Assembly: GCA_016845175.1 (NCBI GenBank)
Contig: JAERTD010000032.1
Coordinates: 1 to 64,000 of the forward strand
DNA length: 64,000 bases
Origin: Bacteroidota bacterium
Lineage (GTDB): Bacteria > Bacteroidota > Bacteroidia > Bacteroidales > F082
Reading direction: 5' to 3'
Below, piece after piece: positions 8,983 to 18,958 of the stretch (the first letter of the stretch is position 1; every line of letters begins with the position of its first letter). The notes under the pieces are model-generated. The model saw nothing but the letters and a program-made list of their open reading frames with translations, was not told where the DNA came from and searched no databases. The position numbers were made by a program, and so were the translations under genes.

Positions 8983-9129
8983 ATGCATACAGGAATAACC
9001 ATAGTAATCATTTTGCTGGTGCCTTTGATATTTCAGCTATTCAGTCTTCGTATACAACTCAGGAAGACTAAACAGGAACTATTGGAACAGATAAAGAACC
9101 TAGAAAGTAAAATGGAAGAAATTAAATGA
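8983..9129 (+). CDS. Small single-span membrane protein with coiled-coil tail
   Basis: A 48-residue open frame, MHTGITIVIILLVPLIFQLF at the start, encodes one hydrophobic helix followed by a charged helix (LRKTKQELLEQIKNLESKMEE) with heptad-like leucines. It lies between the FISUMP gene and the esterase gene, same strand, with 52 and 35 bp gaps. The composition, a clean membrane helix plus an amphipathic helix, argues for a real gene over chance. It resembles small membrane proteins encoded beside Bacteroidota transport or envelope genes. No family was recognised. Confidence 0.55.
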   Translation: MHTGITIVIILLVPLIFQLFSLRIQLRKTKQELLEQIKNLESKMEEIK

Positions 9130-9164
9130 AGCTAAGGCTTAAATAATTCATAAGAATCGCAACC

Positions 9165-10316
9165 ATGAATAAATTATCAATTGTAGTAGCACTGCTTTGC
9201 GGTGTAGTATTATCAGCTCAGCTGAAGTCTCAAACCGTAGGTATTGGGACTGAGGTGCAGCTGCAATCCGAAATTCTCCAGGAGGAAAGAAGTATAATGG
9301 TCTATCTTCCGGCCTCCTACAGTCACACAAAAGAATCCTATCCGGTGATGTATCTGCTGGACGGTGGCTCGCATTTTCATCATGCATCGGGTATTGTCCA
9401 GTTTTTATCAAAACAGGGCCTTATCCCTGAAATGATTGTGGTGGCCATAAAGAACACCAACAGAAACCGTGATTTCTCCCCAACTAAGGTCGACCGCCTG
9501 CCTAAATCGGGGGGTGCTGATGCTTTTTTATCCTTTTTATCGGATGAATTGCGACCCTTCGTTGATCGCAATTATCGGTCACAGGAGTTCAAAATATTGG
9601 TGGGGCATTCCTTTGGAGGTGCATTTGCTGTCTATGCCCTCCTGAACAAGCCAGAAATGTTTCAGGCCTATATTGCCATCAGTCCGTATTTGATGTATGA
9701 TGATGATGCTTTGGTAAAAATGACTGCCAACCAGTTAAAATCCAGCACCAACCCCCACTGGTTCTATATGACTCTGGGTGATGAACCTACCTATGAAGCC
9801 AGTCTGAAGATATTTTCGGAATTAATGCAGAGCAAGGCCGGTAAGGGGATGGATTTCAAATATGTTAAAATGGAGCAAGAAAATCATGGATCTGTACCCC
9901 ATCTCAGTATTTACCGTGGACTTGAGTTTATTTACAAGGATTGGAAGCTCCCAAAACCTTCATATGAAAAAGGTATCAGTGCAGTGGATAAACATTTTCA
10001 GGGATTGTCAAATAAATACAACTATAGCATTGTGGCCCCTGAATATACCATGAATATGTTGGGTTATGTTCACTTGCAAAATAATGAAATTGACAAGGCG
10101 ATAAAAGTCTTTAAGGAGAACATCAGACGCTATCCGGAATCATCCAATGTGTATGATAGTATGGGAGAGGCCCTGGAGATGGCAAAAAAGTATGAAAAGG
10201 CATTGACCTACTATAAAAAGGCTGTGCAGATTGCCTCCAAAACCAAGCACCCCAACCTTCCTGTATATGAACAAAACCTGAAGCGTGTGAAGGCTCTGGT
10301 TGATGTGGAACAATAG
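9165..10316 (+). CDS. Secreted alpha/beta hydrolase (esterase D/Fes-like) with C-terminal TPRs
   Basis: 383 residues: signal peptide (MNKLSIVVALLCGVVLSAQ), then an esterase-D/enterochelin-esterase-like domain with YPVMYLLDGG, nucleophile elbow VGHSFGGAFA and catalytic histidine in QENHGSVPH. After about residue 280 there are tetratricopeptide-like repeats (NMLGYVHLQNNEIDKAIKVF and YDSMGEALEMAKKYEKALTYY). Related proteins cleave siderophore or carbohydrate esters; no iron-uptake genes are adjacent, so the substrate is open. The TPRs suggest protein contacts in the periplasm. Confidence 0.85.
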   Translation: MNKLSIVVALLCGVVLSAQLKSQTVGIGTEVQLQSEILQEERSIMVYLPASYSHTKESYPVMYLLDGGSHFHHASGIVQFLSKQGLIPEMIVVAIKNTNRNRDFSPTKVDRLPKSGGADAFLSFLSDELRPFVDRNYRSQEFKILVGHSFGGAFAVYALLNKPEMFQAYIAISPYLMYDDDALVKMTANQLKSSTNPHWFYMTLGDEPTYEASLKIFSELMQSKAGKGMDFKYVKMEQENHGSVPHLSIYRGLEFIYKDWKLPKPSYEKGISAVDKHFQGLSNKYNYSIVAPEYTMNMLGYVHLQNNEIDKAIKVFKENIRRYPESSNVYDSMGEALEMAKKYEKALTYYKKAVQIASKTKHPNLPVYEQNLKRVKALVDVEQ

Positions 10317-10426
10317 AAGGAAATCAGGAATTCAATTTTTGTTTTGCCTTGAGCTTCCCTTGTCTTTCGCTCTGACAGGGGAGGGCTCAGGCTTGTCATC
10401 AGTTACTTCAAATTAAAACGAATGTT

Positions 10427-11857
10427 ATGAAACCTCCTATATTTTTCATTAGTGTACTTATGTTAACCTGCAGCCTTCTTATGCAGGCACAACCCATATC
10501 CTTTATACCCATAATTATTGATGATGATTGTAAGGATCCGGGAGGCATTTGTATGGAGGATATTAACGGTGATGGGCATTTGGATGTCCTCGCTGCTTCC
10601 ATTGAAGATAACAGTGTAATAGCCTGGCTAAACAATGGCGAATATCCTGTTGTTTGGGAGAAACAAATTATTGACACCTCCTTTGATGGCGCTATTTATG
10701 TTAGCTCGGCTGATGTGGATGGAGATAGCCTTATGGACATTCTGGGGGCTTCTTATTATGGTCATGAAGTAGCCTGGTGGAAGAATGAAGGAGGTAATCC
10801 CATTCTGTGGACCAAACAAGCTGTGACTTCAGATTTTCATCAAGCCCATGAAGTCATGTCCTTTGATGTGGATCAGGATGGAGATATGGATGTACTGGCA
10901 GCTTCTGCCGGTTATCACCGAATCAGTTGGTTCGAAAACAAGGGAGGTCTGCCTGTAGAATGGACTGAACATATCGTGGGAACTGGTTTTGGAGGCGCCA
11001 GATCGGTTGATGCCAAAGACATGGATGCTGATGGAGATATTGATATTTGTGGGGCATCACTGGACGATAATGAAATTTGCTGGTGGCGCAATGAAGGAGG
11101 ACAACCGCTGGTCTGGACGAAAATCTTAATCACCAACCAGTTTGAATTGGCACATAAAGTGCAGATCATCGATATGGACCTTGATGGGGATATGGATATA
11201 TTGGGTACCGCTTATCAGGCAGGTATCAGTTGGTTCAACAATGAGAATGGAGATGGCTCGAATTGGTCAGAATCGGTAGTTTCAACCATAAACTCTGCTG
11301 TTATTGCCCTGGCTGTCGACCTTGACAAAGATGGCGATCTGGATATTGCCGGTACTGCACAGGGAGGTGGGTTTGTCGGACGATGGGAAAATCTGGACAA
11401 CAACAGCCTGAATTGGCATTACAAACGCATTGAATTCTTTTCAGGTGCCTGGCCACTGGATTATGGTGATTTGGATGGAGACGGTGATATGGATTTGGTA
11501 TGTGGAGGCAACGATGCCAATATGATCAAATGGTATAACAACGAATTGATCACCGGAATGTCGTCGGGACAATGGCCTGTTCATTTTAAAAACTTCAAAG
11601 TTTATCCCATCCCCTTTGATACCTATACCCAGGTGGTATTCGATATCCAGACTCCTGGTTTTGGTAAGCTGACTATCCTGGATGCAGAAGGACGACAGAT
11701 CAGACAACTGCAAACTGAATATTGGGGAAAAGGTTCACAGTGTATACAATGGGATGGCAAAGATCAGAACCATATGGATGTAGCCAATGGATTGTATTAT
11801 GGACAGATAGATCTTAACAGCAAGAAAAAAATGCTTAAGATATTCAAAATGAAATAG
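10427..11857 (+). CDS. FG-GAP/VCBS-repeat secreted protein with T9SS-type tail
   Basis: 476 residues with signal peptide (MKPPIFFISVLMLTCSLLMQAQ). Seven or so repeats of about 50 residues carry a calcium-binding loop of the DxDGDxDxxG kind (DINGDGHLDVLA, DVDQDGDMDVLA, DMDADGDIDICG, DLDGDGDMDLVC), each followed by WWxNEGG or a variant. This predicts an integrin-alpha-like beta-propeller. The C-terminus (VYPIPFDTYTQVVF to GLYYGQIDLNSKKKMLKIFKMK) looks like a FlgD/T9SS sorting domain. Likely surface adhesion or binding; no catalytic motif is visible. Confidence 0.85.
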   Translation: MKPPIFFISVLMLTCSLLMQAQPISFIPIIIDDDCKDPGGICMEDINGDGHLDVLAASIEDNSVIAWLNNGEYPVVWEKQIIDTSFDGAIYVSSADVDGDSLMDILGASYYGHEVAWWKNEGGNPILWTKQAVTSDFHQAHEVMSFDVDQDGDMDVLAASAGYHRISWFENKGGLPVEWTEHIVGTGFGGARSVDAKDMDADGDIDICGASLDDNEICWWRNEGGQPLVWTKILITNQFELAHKVQIIDMDLDGDMDILGTAYQAGISWFNNENGDGSNWSESVVSTINSAVIALAVDLDKDGDLDIAGTAQGGGFVGRWENLDNNSLNWHYKRIEFFSGAWPLDYGDLDGDGDMDLVCGGNDANMIKWYNNELITGMSSGQWPVHFKNFKVYPIPFDTYTQVVFDIQTPGFGKLTILDAEGRQIRQLQTEYWGKGSQCIQWDGKDQNHMDVANGLYYGQIDLNSKKKMLKIFKMK

Positions 11858-11976
11858 GTAGCCATTTTGGAATCTTGTCCTTGGATATTGGATATGAGCT
11901 CTTAATACTTTTCCCAGTTATTTGTGAGTTCAAATAATTTCTATTTTTACTTTCCCCTTAACTAAATATCAGTGTT

Positions 11977-12333
11977 ATGAAAAGATTAATAATAGCAACC
12001 CTTAGTGGCTTGCTTTTCGGATTTGTCTGTTTTGGATTTGCATGCAGTGGAGGTAATGAAATTGAGGAATGGCTAGGCCTGACTATTATCGCTGGGCGTA
12101 CGCTCCTTGGTTTTGGAATTGGTATCAGCCGTTTCCCCATGAAACATTGGGCCATACATGGTATAGTTATGGGACTGATATTTAGTATTCCAGCTGCTCT
12201 GGGAGCCATGATGGGTCCTGAAGATCCTGCCATGTCCCCCATGATGATAGCCATTTCAACGGTGGTGATGGGTCTAATTTATGGATTCCTGATAGAATTG
12301 ATAACTACAGTTATCTTCAAAGCAAAACAGTAG
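11977..12333 (+). CDS. Small multi-span membrane protein of unknown function
   Basis: 118 residues, mostly hydrophobic, with about four membrane segments: the N-terminal one is Gly/Phe-rich with a cysteine, and the last is VVMGLIYGFLIELITTVIF. There are several Gly-Met stretches. No family was recognised with certainty. It stands alone between the FG-GAP gene and pdxJ. Confidence 0.7.
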   Translation: MKRLIIATLSGLLFGFVCFGFACSGGNEIEEWLGLTIIAGRTLLGFGIGISRFPMKHWAIHGIVMGLIFSIPAALGAMMGPEDPAMSPMMIAISTVVMGLIYGFLIELITTVIFKAKQ

Positions 12334-12366
12334 TAGATTTAAGATCAATCAGGCTAATTAGGCTGT

Positions 12367-13086
12367 TTAATCTATTCTAAGCTCTCGTAAATACATATTT
12401 ATGGTATTGTCGAGACCGTAATAAAGGGCATCGGATATTAAGGCATGTCCTATGGATACCTCATCCAGCCAGGGTATGTTTCGGGCAAAATAGTTCAGGT
12501 TATCCAGGTTTAGATCATGTCCGGCATTTAACCCCAGGCCAACTTCTCTGGCTACATTAGCGGCTTGAAGAAAGGGTGCCAAAGCTCTTTCTTTTCCTGT
12601 AGCATAAGCTTCAGCATATTGTTCGGTATATAATTCGATGCGATCGGTGCCTGTGTGGGATGCCCCCTCAACCATTTCTGGTACAGGATCAACAAAAATA
12701 GATGTACGTATCCCGGCTTCCTTAAAACGGGCGATGACATCCACAAGAAAACTTTTGTGGGTGATGGTATCCCAACCATGGTCTGAGGTGAGTTGATCCG
12801 GCCCATCAGGAACCAGGGTAACCTGCTCTGGCTTGAATCTCAATACCAGATCCATGAAATATTCTGAAGGATTTCCTTCAATATTAAACTCAGTGCTAAT
12901 CGAAGGTCTTAATTGCTCCACATCAGCATATCTGATATGTCTTTCATCGGGTCGTGGATGGACTGTAATGCCCTGAGCTCCATAGCGCTCGCAATCGATT
13001 GCAATTTGTAATAAATCAGGGATGTTACCACCTCTTGCATTGCGGATGGTAGCAATTTTATTGATGTTCACACTCAAACGAGTCAT
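12367..13086 (-). CDS. pdxJ: Pyridoxine 5'-phosphate synthase
   Basis: About 239 residues, the usual PdxJ length. Motifs: [69 protein letters not shown] and [14 protein letters not shown]. PdxJ condenses 3-amino-2-oxopropyl phosphate with deoxyxylulose 5-phosphate to make the vitamin B6 ring. The frame opens upstream to 13278, but that region is antisense to dtd; the ATG at 13086 begins the family sequence. It is divergent from dtd across 41 bp. Confidence 0.96.
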   Translation of the reverse strand: MTRLSVNINKIATIRNARGGNIPDLLQIAIDCERYGAQGITVHPRPDERHIRYADVEQLRPSISTEFNIEGNPSEYFMDLVLRFKPEQVTLVPDGPDQLTSDHGWDTITHKSFLVDVIARFKEAGIRTSIFVDPVPEMVEGASHTGTDRIELYTEQYAEAYATGKERALAPFLQAANVAREVGLGLNAGHDLNLDNLNYFARNIPWLDEVSIGHALISDALYYGLDNTINMYLRELRID

Positions 13087-13127
13087 AGCTTTCGGTTTTG
13101 ATGCAAAATTAGTAATTTGCAGCTCAT

Positions 13128-13580
13128 ATGAGAGCCGTAATTCAACGTGTTTCGCAAGCATCAGTAAGTATTGAAGGAATAAGCTCTGCAAGCATTGGAA
13201 AAGGTCTTTTGATCTTACTGGGTATTGAGTCAGAAGATACACATGAAGATGTGGAATGGCTGGCAGGAAAAATTGCACGACTTAGGATATTTGATGATAG
13301 TGATGGGGTCATGAACCTGGACCTTGGAAGTGTATCCGGTGATGCCATAGTGGTGAGTCAGTTTACCCTGTTTGCATCCACCAAAAAAGGCAACAGGCCA
13401 TCATATATCCGGGCTGCACGCCCTGAAATTGCCATCCCCTTGTACGAGGCCTTTGTTAACCGTTTTGAACATTTGTTAGCTAAAAAAGTGGGTACCGGTA
13501 GTTTTGGTGCCATGATGGAGGTCGCACTCGTCAACGATGGTCCTGTAACCATTTTAATGGACACCAAAGACAAGGAATAA
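13128..13580 (+). CDS. dtd: D-aminoacyl-tRNA deacylase
   Basis: 150 residues matching DTD1-type deacylases: [13 protein letters not shown] at the start, the active-site motif [21 protein letters not shown], and the GP motif [11 protein letters not shown] at the end. The enzyme removes D-amino acids from mischarged tRNA. It is divergent from pdxJ. An 8-bp inverted repeat (13593-13600 with 13609-13616) follows the stop, but there is no U-tract. Confidence 0.96.
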   Translation: MRAVIQRVSQASVSIEGISSASIGKGLLILLGIESEDTHEDVEWLAGKIARLRIFDDSDGVMNLDLGSVSGDAIVVSQFTLFASTKKGNRPSYIRAARPEIAIPLYEAFVNRFEHLLAKKVGTGSFGAMMEVALVNDGPVTILMDTKDKE

Positions 13581-13673
13581 CAAGCATTCGGAATTTCATT
13601 ACAAGATCAATGAAATCTCATACTACCAAAGCTGCAGTTAGTAAATTCAGAATGTAAATAGAAGGTGAGTCTC

Positions 13674-14444
13674 TTATTTTCTGCCGTTTCTTCTGTTTTC
13701 CTTTGCCATTTTGGTCAGGAACTCCTCTATGGCCATAGTCATAGAAGGTGAAGAATGTGTGGGAGCAGGGATATTCAGCTTCATGCCAGCCTCTTTTACC
13801 GCTTTAGCAGTAGTGGGGCCAAAAGCTGCAATTAATTTCTCTCCTTGCTGATATTCAGGGAAATTGGTTTGCAGTGATTTAATCCCGGCGGGGCTGAAAA
13901 ATATCATCATATCATATTTGTCGATTTCCACATGGGAAAGGTTGCTGGCAACCGTCTTATAAATGACAGCTTTGGTATAATTGATTTTGTCAGCTTCCAA
14001 CAAATTAAACATGGTCTGCTTGTGAATATCTGAAGAAGGTACCAGGAAAGTCTCGTCTTTGTGTTTTTTGATGACGTCCATCAAATCGGCAAAATTTTGC
14101 TTGCCGTAGAAGATTTTCCTTTTCCTGTACTGGACATATTTTTGCAGATAATAGGCTGTGGATTCTGAAATACAGAAATATTTCAATGAATCAGGAATTT
14201 CAAATCGCAACTCCTTTGCCATTCTGAAAAAATGATCAACAGCATGACGACTGGTCAATATAATTGCAGTATGGTCCTGGAAGCTTCCCTTGGATCTGCG
14301 AAATTCTTTTGCACTAATGCCTTCAACTTTGATGAATTTATGGAAATCAATATTCAGGTTAAACTTTTTGCAAAGTTCTCCATATGGCGATCTCTCTAAA
14401 TCAGCAGGTTGGGGTTGTGAAACCAGAATGTTTTTTACCTTCAA
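13674..14444 (-). CDS. hemD: Uroporphyrinogen-III synthase
   Basis: 256 residues related to HemD: KNILVSQPQPADLERSPYGEL, IKVEGISAKEFR, AIILTSRHAVDHFF, FFSPAGIKSLQTNFP and IAAFGPTTAKAVKEAG. HemD closes hydroxymethylbilane to uroporphyrinogen III for tetrapyrrole synthesis. The only start in this frame is TTG at 14444; the same frame has a TAG eight codons further up and no ATG between. It is downstream of a DUF4271 gene, a pairing frequently seen in Bacteroidota. See the finding on the start region. Confidence 0.85.
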   Translation of the reverse strand: MKVKNILVSQPQPADLERSPYGELCKKFNLNIDFHKFIKVEGISAKEFRRSKGSFQDHTAIILTSRHAVDHFFRMAKELRFEIPDSLKYFCISESTAYYLQKYVQYRKRKIFYGKQNFADLMDVIKKHKDETFLVPSSDIHKQTMFNLLEADKINYTKAVIYKTVASNLSHVEIDKYDMMIFFSPAGIKSLQTNFPEYQQGEKLIAAFGPTTAKAVKEAGMKLNIPAPTHSSPSMTMAIEEFLTKMAKENRRNGRK

Positions 14445-14506
14445 TTTGCCAGCTTTTTTTGGTCCCTACTTGTCGGCATAATCTTTCAAAAATGCCTTTT
14501 TTTCTT

Positions 14507-15280
14507 TTAATTTATCCCGTTTTCCAGCGTCCTAAACAGGATCAGTAACGGAATAATTTCGAGGGTGCAAAGGTATAAAATTAAATGAAACACTGAAAAA
14601 TTAGTGTTAGAAATCCCAATGACAACCGTTTGGAACCATTTGATAAAGTGGAACACAAGTATCAGAACAGCAGCTATTACCAACAAAATAAACGAATCAT
14701 TATAAACCATCAGAAGAATCATGGGTATCAACATTACCCCCATGGCATTATCTGTATTGGTGAATAATTTGGCTTGCTGCTTTGCATTGGATTGGGTGTT
14801 GAACAAGAAACCTATAAAACGAATGGACAACAAACGGTAGATATAAAAACCACCTACGAAAACCACCACATAAACCAAGAGCCAAAGGTCAGTTTCATTG
14901 ATCCTGAGGCTGAGGTAGGTTCGTTTTATAAAAAGTATCAGGAAGAAACAAAAAGCTGCCAGGTAATTCAAAAAAAAGAAAAAACCAATCAGTAGACCCG
15001 GTGCCTTAAAGGTACTGGAGGCTGTTTTTAATCTGTTGGTTTTGGGTGATAAGGAAAACAGAGAAACTATCCGTTCCGGAAAAAGATACACTATGGCTGC
15101 TATTCCTGCCAACAGAAATAATATGCTGTAAACCATCCAATGATAGGGATTTGCCTCGTGAAGTTGTGGTTCAAAAGCACTTTTACCCACCTCGATCAGA
15201 CTACCATAGTCAGCTTCAATCGTATCTTGAATACTATGGTTGAGCGCATCTTTATTGTTGGGGACCATCACACGGAACAT
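14507..15280 (-). CDS. DUF4271 integral membrane protein
   Basis: 257 residues with about seven membrane helices (first near residues 50-68). It matches the DUF4271 family by length, topology and position immediately upstream of hemD; signatures include NPYHWMVYSILFLL, FLFNTQSNAKQQAKLFTNT and FHLILYLCTLEIIPLLIL. The function is not known. The 62 bp between it and hemD suggest cotranscription. Confidence 0.8.
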   Translation of the reverse strand: MFRVMVPNNKDALNHSIQDTIEADYGSLIEVGKSAFEPQLHEANPYHWMVYSILFLLAGIAAIVYLFPERIVSLFSLSPKTNRLKTASSTFKAPGLLIGFFFFLNYLAAFCFFLILFIKRTYLSLRINETDLWLLVYVVVFVGGFYIYRLLSIRFIGFLFNTQSNAKQQAKLFTNTDNAMGVMLIPMILLMVYNDSFILLVIAAVLILVFHFIKWFQTVVIGISNTNFSVFHLILYLCTLEIIPLLILFRTLENGIN

Positions 15281-15536
15281 TAAGCAAAGTTACGCTCAAA
15301 ATATGTAATACTAAAATCAGGCTCAGTATAGCTGATCCGACCATTAAAAAATTTTAAATGGATTCAGTTTGCTTATAATTTTCAATAGAAAAACCCCGTA
15401 AATAACACGAGCTTTTTATTACATAATTTTCTAAGCTGTACAACTGCCACCTAAACAATTTATTAGCCTGCATTTCTTCCTGATTTATATACCATTCATT
15501 TTTATTTAGATTACTGATAAATAGTGCGTAGTGGGC

Positions 15537-15590
15537 ATTTCAGGGGTGAAAAAAATGTAATTTTGTTAGCATTGTTAAGCAATTAACAGC
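15537..15590 (+). promoter_or_regulatory. Candidate promoter and imperfect palindrome upstream of the porin gene
   Basis: TAATTTTG at 15558-15565 matches the TAnnTTTG -7 element; a poor -33 candidate (TTTC, 15538-15541) lies 16 bp upstream. It is followed by an imperfect inverted repeat (TGTTA at 15564-15568 and TAACA at 15583-15587) that could be an operator. The remainder of 15281-15536 is AT-rich with no visible gene. Confidence 0.35.
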
Positions 15591-15621
15591 ATCTTAGAAA
15601 TATTGAAACCAAAAATTTGAA

Positions 15622-16896
15622 ATGAAGAAAAATTTACTGTTTTTTTTGGCTTTTTTGCCTCTGATTGGATTAGCACAGGAAAAGCAACAATTTGGAATTA
15701 AATTCCATGGGTTTGTGAAGAGTGATTTGCTTTTCGATTCACGCGAAACCGTCAACGTTCGCGAAGGCCATTTTTTACTGTATCCTAAAAACGAAGATCT
15801 CGATCCCAACGGAACCGATGTCAATGCCCAGTCGAGTTTTAACCTGCTATCCATACAAACACGATTAAAAGGCTTTATTACAGGTCCTGATTTGTTGGGA
15901 GCCAAATCCTCAGCCTATATTGAAGGTGAGTTTTTCGGAACCACCAATGCCGACATCAATGGTTTTCGCTTGCGCCACGCCTTTATTAAGTTGCAATGGA
16001 AAACTACCCAATTTTTGGTGGGGCAATATTGGCATCCCTTATTTGTTACCAAAAGTTATCCTGGAACTGTTTCCTTTAATACAGGTAGCCCATTTCAGCC
16101 TTTTGCCAGAAACCCGCAGATCAGGATTACTCAGAATCTAGGAGCCTTTAATCTGATTCTTACAGCCATGTCGCAGCGCGATTTCCAAAGCACGGGCCCC
16201 ATAGGTCCCAGTTCAACTTATTTGAGAAACAGCAGTATTCCAGCCTTGAATTTAAGGTTTGAGTATGAGAGCACCAATAAAGAGGCCGGGCGTTCCTTCC
16301 TTTTAGGTGTCAGTGCGAATTATAAAAGCCTTGTTCCTCAGCTTGAAACCAGCAATGGCTATGCCACAGATACCAAAATTAGTAGTCTGTCTTTTGCAAG
16401 TTACCTGAAAATGCAATGGAAACCTGTAACTGTAAAACTCTATGGGTTTCATGGATTGGATGCTTGCAACCTGACTATGCTTGGAGGTTATGCGGTAAAA
16501 GAGATAACTAATAAAATTACAGGTGAAGTTGCCTATACACCAGTAAAAACCCAATCAATGTGGTTGGATGTTCATACCAATGGTAAGAAGTGGCAGGTAG
16601 GTGTCTTTGGAGGATATACCAAGAATTTAGGTACAGTCGATCAAATGGTCGTACCTGCACAGTTTGATTATTCGGACATGACTTTTTATAGTCGCGGCAG
16701 TAATATCGACCATGTGTACAGGACATCAGCCCGCTTGATTTATAATAATGGGAAATTCAGAGCAGCACCAGAATTAGAGTATACAGTAGCTGCCTATGCC
16801 AAAAACAGCAGCAGCTATGACGAATATGGCAAAATAACCGATGCCAATACCGTTGGAAATTTTAGATTCATCATGGGATTCTATTATTTCTTTTAA
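15622..16896 (+). CDS. Outer-membrane beta-barrel porin-like protein
   Basis: 424 residues with signal peptide (MKKNLLFFLAFLPLIGLAQ) and alternating hydrophobic/polar strands; it ends in an aromatic residue (MGFYYFF), as outer-membrane barrels do. Features include GFVKSDLLFDSRE near the mature N-terminus, FRLRHAFIKLQW and LVGQYWHPLF. This resembles DcaP/porin-like proteins. It lies 55 bp upstream of acs on the same strand, so it may admit acetate or other short acids across the outer membrane (inference from context only). Confidence 0.75.
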   Translation: MKKNLLFFLAFLPLIGLAQEKQQFGIKFHGFVKSDLLFDSRETVNVREGHFLLYPKNEDLDPNGTDVNAQSSFNLLSIQTRLKGFITGPDLLGAKSSAYIEGEFFGTTNADINGFRLRHAFIKLQWKTTQFLVGQYWHPLFVTKSYPGTVSFNTGSPFQPFARNPQIRITQNLGAFNLILTAMSQRDFQSTGPIGPSSTYLRNSSIPALNLRFEYESTNKEAGRSFLLGVSANYKSLVPQLETSNGYATDTKISSLSFASYLKMQWKPVTVKLYGFHGLDACNLTMLGGYAVKEITNKITGEVAYTPVKTQSMWLDVHTNGKKWQVGVFGGYTKNLGTVDQMVVPAQFDYSDMTFYSRGSNIDHVYRTSARLIYNNGKFRAAPELEYTVAAYAKNSSSYDEYGKITDANTVGNFRFIMGFYYFF

Positions 16897-16951
16897 ACCA
16901 ATACAGAAATTACAAATCATTTATTGTCAAATAATTAAATTATAAATTGCT

Positions 16952-18874
16952 ATGGTAAATAAAATCACAAGTTTGGCAGAATATCTGCAGAAGTACAAAG
17001 AAAGTGTTGCAGACCCAGAAGGCTTTTGGGCAGATATCGCAGAGAGCCATTTTTGGAGAAAAAAATGGGATCGTGTGCTGGACTGGCGCTTTGATGGTCC
17101 TGATGCACCAGATGTGAACTGGTTCGTTAACGGAAAACTTAATATCACCGAAAATATTTTCGAAAGAAATATGTTCACCCGCAAGGATCAGGTAGCCCTG
17201 ATCTGGGAACCCAACGACCCAAGTGAAAAAGAAATCAGATTAACCTATGGTGAGCTTTTCGATAAAGTAAAGCAATTCGCCAATGCCCTGCTTAAATTGG
17301 GTGTTAAAAAAGGCGATCGTGTGGCCATTTACTTGCCCATGGTACCCGAGTTAACTGTGGCTATGCTTGCCTGTGCCCGTATTGGAGCCATCCACTCCAT
17401 CGTTTTCGCAGGATTCTCAGCAACTGCCTTGGCTGACAGGGTAAATGATGCTGAATCAAATGTTATTATTACTGCTGATGGTGGTTACCGTGGAACCAAA
17501 ACCATTCCTCTGAAAGGGATTGTTGATGATGCTGTAGAAAACTGTCCTACGGTAAAAAATACCATCGTATTAAACCGTACTGGTGAGGATGTAAATATGG
17601 TAGATGGTCGCGATATCTGGTGGCACGACCTGATTGAAGGTGTAAACACTGATAACGTTGCTGAGGTTATGGATGCTGAAGATACCCTCTTCATTCTTTA
17701 TACTTCAGGTTCCACAGGAAAACCAAAAGGTGTACTCCACACCACAGGTGGTTATATGGTATATGCGGAATATACTTTCAAAAATGTATTCCAATACAAT
17801 GATGGCGATATCTACTGGTGTACAGCTGATATTGGCTGGGTAACCGGTCACTCCTATATTGTTTACGGACCGTTGTTAACAGGTGCTACAAGTATTATGT
17901 TTGAAGGTGTACCTACATGGCCAGATGCCGGCAGGTTCTGGGAAGTAGTTGACAAATACAAAGTCAACCAGTTTTATACTGCTCCTACTGCTATTCGTGC
18001 CCTGGTTGCACAAGGCGACGAGTGGGTAACCAAACACGACCTGAGTTCGCTTACGGTGCTAGGAACAGTTGGAGAGCCTATTAACGAGGAAGCCTGGCGT
18101 TGGTACCACGACCTGGTAGGACAGGGCAGATGCCCAATTGTTGATACCTGGTGGCAAACCGAAACCGGTGGTATTATGATTACTCCATTGGCAGGTATCA
18201 CACCTACCAAACCATCACTGGCCACCTTACCATTGCCTGGTGTTCAACCCATACTGGTAGACCCAGAAGGAAATGAACTCAAAGGCAACAGCGTTGAAGG
18301 TATCCTTTGTATCAAACATCCATGGCCGGGCATGCTTAGAACTACTTATGGCGACCATAAAAGATGTTTTGATACCTATTTCTCCATGTTCAAGGGTTTA
18401 TACCTAACAGGTGACGGAGCCAAACGTGATGAAGAAGGCTATTACAGAATTATTGGTCGTATTGATGATGTGATCAATGTATCTGGACACCGTATTGGTA
18501 CTGCCGAGGTGGAAGATGCCATCAACCAGCATCCTAAAGTAAATGAGAGTGCTGTGGTTGGTTATCCACATGAAATTAAAGGTTCCGGTATATATGCTTA
18601 TGTGATCTGTGATGAGCTTTCCAGTGTAGAAATGGAAACCATTGAGAAAGAAATCAGGGCAACTGTGACCAAATTTATCGGGCCTATAGCCAAGCCGGAT
18701 ATGATCCAGATTGTTAGCGGTCTTCCAAAAACAAGATCAGGTAAAATTATGAGACGTATCCTGCGTAAGATTGGTGAAGGTGATGCTTCCAATCTTGGTG
18801 ATACCTCTACATTACTTGACCCAGGTGTAGTCGAAGAAATTATCGAAGGCGCCAAAGTGGAGGTGAAACGCTAA
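16952..18874 (+). CDS. acs: Acetyl-CoA synthetase, AMP-forming
   Basis: 640 residues, full length for Acs. Motifs: the adenylate-forming P-loop [58 protein letters not shown] and the C-terminal [17 protein letters not shown], whose lysine (about Lys598) is the residue acetylated by Pat-type enzymes and deacetylated by sirtuins in studied bacteria. It activates acetate to acetyl-CoA with ATP, giving AMP. It precedes an MFS carrier, a GNAT-fused acyl-CoA synthetase and a sirtuin gene. Confidence 0.97.
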   Translation: MVNKITSLAEYLQKYKESVADPEGFWADIAESHFWRKKWDRVLDWRFDGPDAPDVNWFVNGKLNITENIFERNMFTRKDQVALIWEPNDPSEKEIRLTYGELFDKVKQFANALLKLGVKKGDRVAIYLPMVPELTVAMLACARIGAIHSIVFAGFSATALADRVNDAESNVIITADGGYRGTKTIPLKGIVDDAVENCPTVKNTIVLNRTGEDVNMVDGRDIWWHDLIEGVNTDNVAEVMDAEDTLFILYTSGSTGKPKGVLHTTGGYMVYAEYTFKNVFQYNDGDIYWCTADIGWVTGHSYIVYGPLLTGATSIMFEGVPTWPDAGRFWEVVDKYKVNQFYTAPTAIRALVAQGDEWVTKHDLSSLTVLGTVGEPINEEAWRWYHDLVGQGRCPIVDTWWQTETGGIMITPLAGITPTKPSLATLPLPGVQPILVDPEGNELKGNSVEGILCIKHPWPGMLRTTYGDHKRCFDTYFSMFKGLYLTGDGAKRDEEGYYRIIGRIDDVINVSGHRIGTAEVEDAINQHPKVNESAVVGYPHEIKGSGIYAYVICDELSSVEMETIEKEIRATVTKFIGPIAKPDMIQIVSGLPKTRSGKIMRRILRKIGEGDASNLGDTSTLLDPGVVEEIIEGAKVEVKR

Positions 18875-18887
18875 GTCAACCCAAAAT

Positions 18888-18927
18888 CATCGAAAAGACA
18901 TCCTGACATCAGGGTGTCTTTTTCGAT
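18888..18927 (+). terminator. Terminator after acs
   Basis: An inverted repeat with AAAAGACATCCTGA on the left arm and TCAGGGTGTCTTTTT on the right arm, with one mismatch and a short loop, ends in a T-run. It lies 14 bp after the acs stop and before the MFS gene, so the two genes can be transcribed separately. Confidence 0.7.
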
Positions 18928-18958
18928 TGTTGAAAACATAAAATTTAAAGAATTTGCT

